DNA of 6,730 nt, taken from assembly GCA_030754715.1 (NCBI GenBank), contig JASLZV010000102.1, positions 1 to 6,730 of the forward strand. Direction: 5' to 3'. The notes under the pieces are model-generated. The model was not told the origin of the DNA, did not search any database, and worked only from the letters and a program-made list of their open reading frames with translations. This document shows, one piece after another, positions 5,771-6,730 of this stretch. Each line of letters starts with the position of its first letter. The stretch's first letter is position 1. A program made the position numbers and the translations under genes. Source of the stretch: Phycisphaerae bacterium (GTDB lineage Bacteria > Planctomycetota > Phycisphaerae > SM23-33).

Positions 5771-6643
5771 ATGTTTATCGACATTCACGCCCACGCCTAC
5801 CGAGACCCGCGGGCCTCGACAATAGGCAATCTGCCGTTCTCCAGGCCGGATCAACTTCTGGCGATATATGACCGAGTCGGCATCGAGCGCGGGGTCGTGC
5901 TGCCGCTTGTCAGCCCCGAAGTGTACCTGCCGCAATCCACGGAAGACATCCTGGAATTCGCCGAGAAGTCCGGCGGGCGGCTCATCCCCTTCTGCAACGT
6001 GGATCCGCGGGCGCTGACCAATTCCCCCGATGCCCCGCTGGGAGACGTCCTGAGACATTACCGCGACCGCGGCTGCAAGGGCATCGGTGAGGTCATGCCG
6101 AACCTGCCGTTCCTCGACCCGCTGGTCCAGAACCTCTTCAAGCACGTCCAGGACGTTGGTTTCCCCCTGATATTCGACATAACCACGCGAATCGGTAGCG
6201 CCTACGGGCTGTACGATGACGTCGGTCTGCCGCAACTGGAGCGTTGTTTGCAGAAGTTTCCCGATCTGATCATCCTGGGTCACGGTCCGCCCTTCTGGGC
6301 TCATATCGCACAACTGGAGAGCCCAGCCGACATGGCCGGGTATACCAACTACCCCGTCAAGGCCGAAGGGGTCGTTCCGGGCCTCTTTCGGCGGTATCCC
6401 AACCTTTACGGCGATCTGTCGGCCGGCAGCGGCTACAACGCCCTTGCCCGAGACCGGGATTATGCCGCGCGATTCCTCAACGAATTTACGGACAGGCTCC
6501 TGTTCGGGACGGACATCTGCGGACCGGATTCGCCCACCCCGCTGGTGGACTTGTTGGTTGAACTGAAGGACGCAAGAAAGATCAGTGAAGAGGTGTTCGA
6601 CAAGATCGCCAGAGGAAACGCAATCCGCCTGCTTGCTCTGTGA
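5771..6643 (+). CDS. Amidohydrolase-2 family metal-dependent hydrolase (TIM barrel)
   Basis: This 290-residue protein fits amidohydrolase family 2 (PF04909). HAH (H6, H8) after the first strand is the metal motif. GIGEV (104-108, E107) is the strand-4 position, LGHGPPFW (169-176, H171) strand 6, and FGTDICGP (245-252, D248) the strand-8 catalytic Asp. GDLSAGSGYNAL (214-225) and the YGLYDD plus LPQLE segments (145-157) are typical of a subfamily of this group. At strand 5, where many relatives have a metal-binding His, the sequence is PLIFDITTR with D136. Family members act as lactonases, decarboxylases or amide hydrolases; which applies is not visible. AGGAG (5757-5761) lies 9 nt before the ATG. 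No signal peptide is seen. It follows the FAD oxidoreductase in the same orientation, suggesting consecutive steps. Confidence 0.88.
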   Translation: MFIDIHAHAYRDPRASTIGNLPFSRPDQLLAIYDRVGIERGVVLPLVSPEVYLPQSTEDILEFAEKSGGRLIPFCNVDPRALTNSPDAPLGDVLRHYRDRGCKGIGEVMPNLPFLDPLVQNLFKHVQDVGFPLIFDITTRIGSAYGLYDDVGLPQLERCLQKFPDLIILGHGPPFWAHIAQLESPADMAGYTNYPVKAEGVVPGLFRRYPNLYGDLSAGSGYNALARDRDYAARFLNEFTDRLLFGTDICGPDSPTPLVDLLVELKDARKISEEVFDKIARGNAIRLLAL

Positions 6644-6664
6644 ACCGTCGGCCGGGGCGGCTAC

Positions 6665-6730
6665 TCAGGTGGTGGGGTTGTCTTTCTGCCCGTAGTGCGC
6701 CCCCGGGCCGTGCTTGCGGTGGAAGTGTTT
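6665..6730 (-). CDS. Possible C-terminal tail of a convergent gene (cut by window edge)
   Basis: On the minus strand a frame enters from the right edge and runs 21 codons to a TGA at 6667-6665. The peptide is hydrophilic and His-rich, beginning KHFHRKHGPG and ending KDNPTT, and its third codon positions are mostly G/C, like the neighbouring genes. If real, it converges on the amidohydrolase with only 21 bp between stop codons. The stretch is too short to identify a family. A second minus frame is open for a similar length and a plus-strand GTG start near 6696 is also possible, so this is tentative. Confidence 0.3.
   Translation of the reverse strand, partial: KHFHRKHGPGAHYGQKDNPTT

Noticed and set aside
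5576..6313. 245-codon minus-strand frame across the oxidoreductase/amidohydrolase junction
   Set aside because: It runs antisense to two genes with clear motifs and to the intercistronic hairpin; its peptide has no domain signal.

Overview
The window (roughly 55-60% G+C by eye, high GC in third codon positions) is a compact bacterial carbohydrate-metabolism locus. Its gene families point to the PVC superphylum: a large propeller family related to GH32/43, an atypical GH31, a PF12831-type FAD oxidoreductase and an 'HAH' amidohydrolase. Planctomycetota (Phycisphaerae-like) is the best guess, but Lentisphaerota, Verrucomicrobiota or Hydrogenedentota cannot be excluded. No rRNA, tRNA, insertion sequence, CRISPR array or phage gene is visible.

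Layout. Two gene groups diverge from a 317-bp intergenic region (4019-4335). Leftward (minus strand) lie a GH31 glycoside hydrolase (4018-1853), a beta-propeller glycosidase-like protein (1799-279), and, after a 134-bp gap carrying an inverted repeat, the first 48 codons of a probable DUF2284 metal-binding protein (144 to the left edge). Rightward lie an FAD-dependent oxidoreductase (4336-5724) and an amidohydrolase-2 family TIM-barrel protein (5771-6643), separated by 46 bp that holds a perfect GC hairpin. At the right edge a minus-strand reading frame may be the C-terminal tail of a convergent gene.

Starts were set by Shine-Dalgarno sequences. For both the GH31 and the propeller gene, the longest open frame begins upstream of the best-supported start, so the calls here are shorter than the maximal ORFs (721 and 506 residues).

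Working model (inference). None of the four complete proteins has an obvious signal peptide, so the locus probably handles an imported oligosaccharide or glycoside in the cytoplasm. The GH31 and the propeller protein would trim or bind it. The FAD enzyme could oxidise the sugar or aglycone, and the amidohydrolase could open a resulting lactone or hydrolyse a related intermediate. The GH31 keeps its catalytic aspartates but departs from the canonical substrate-binding motifs, and the amidohydrolase has Asp where many relatives have a metal-binding His, so neither substrate should be assumed from family name alone. I see no clearly undescribed system; the combination of unusual active sites in a divergent cluster is the most interesting feature.
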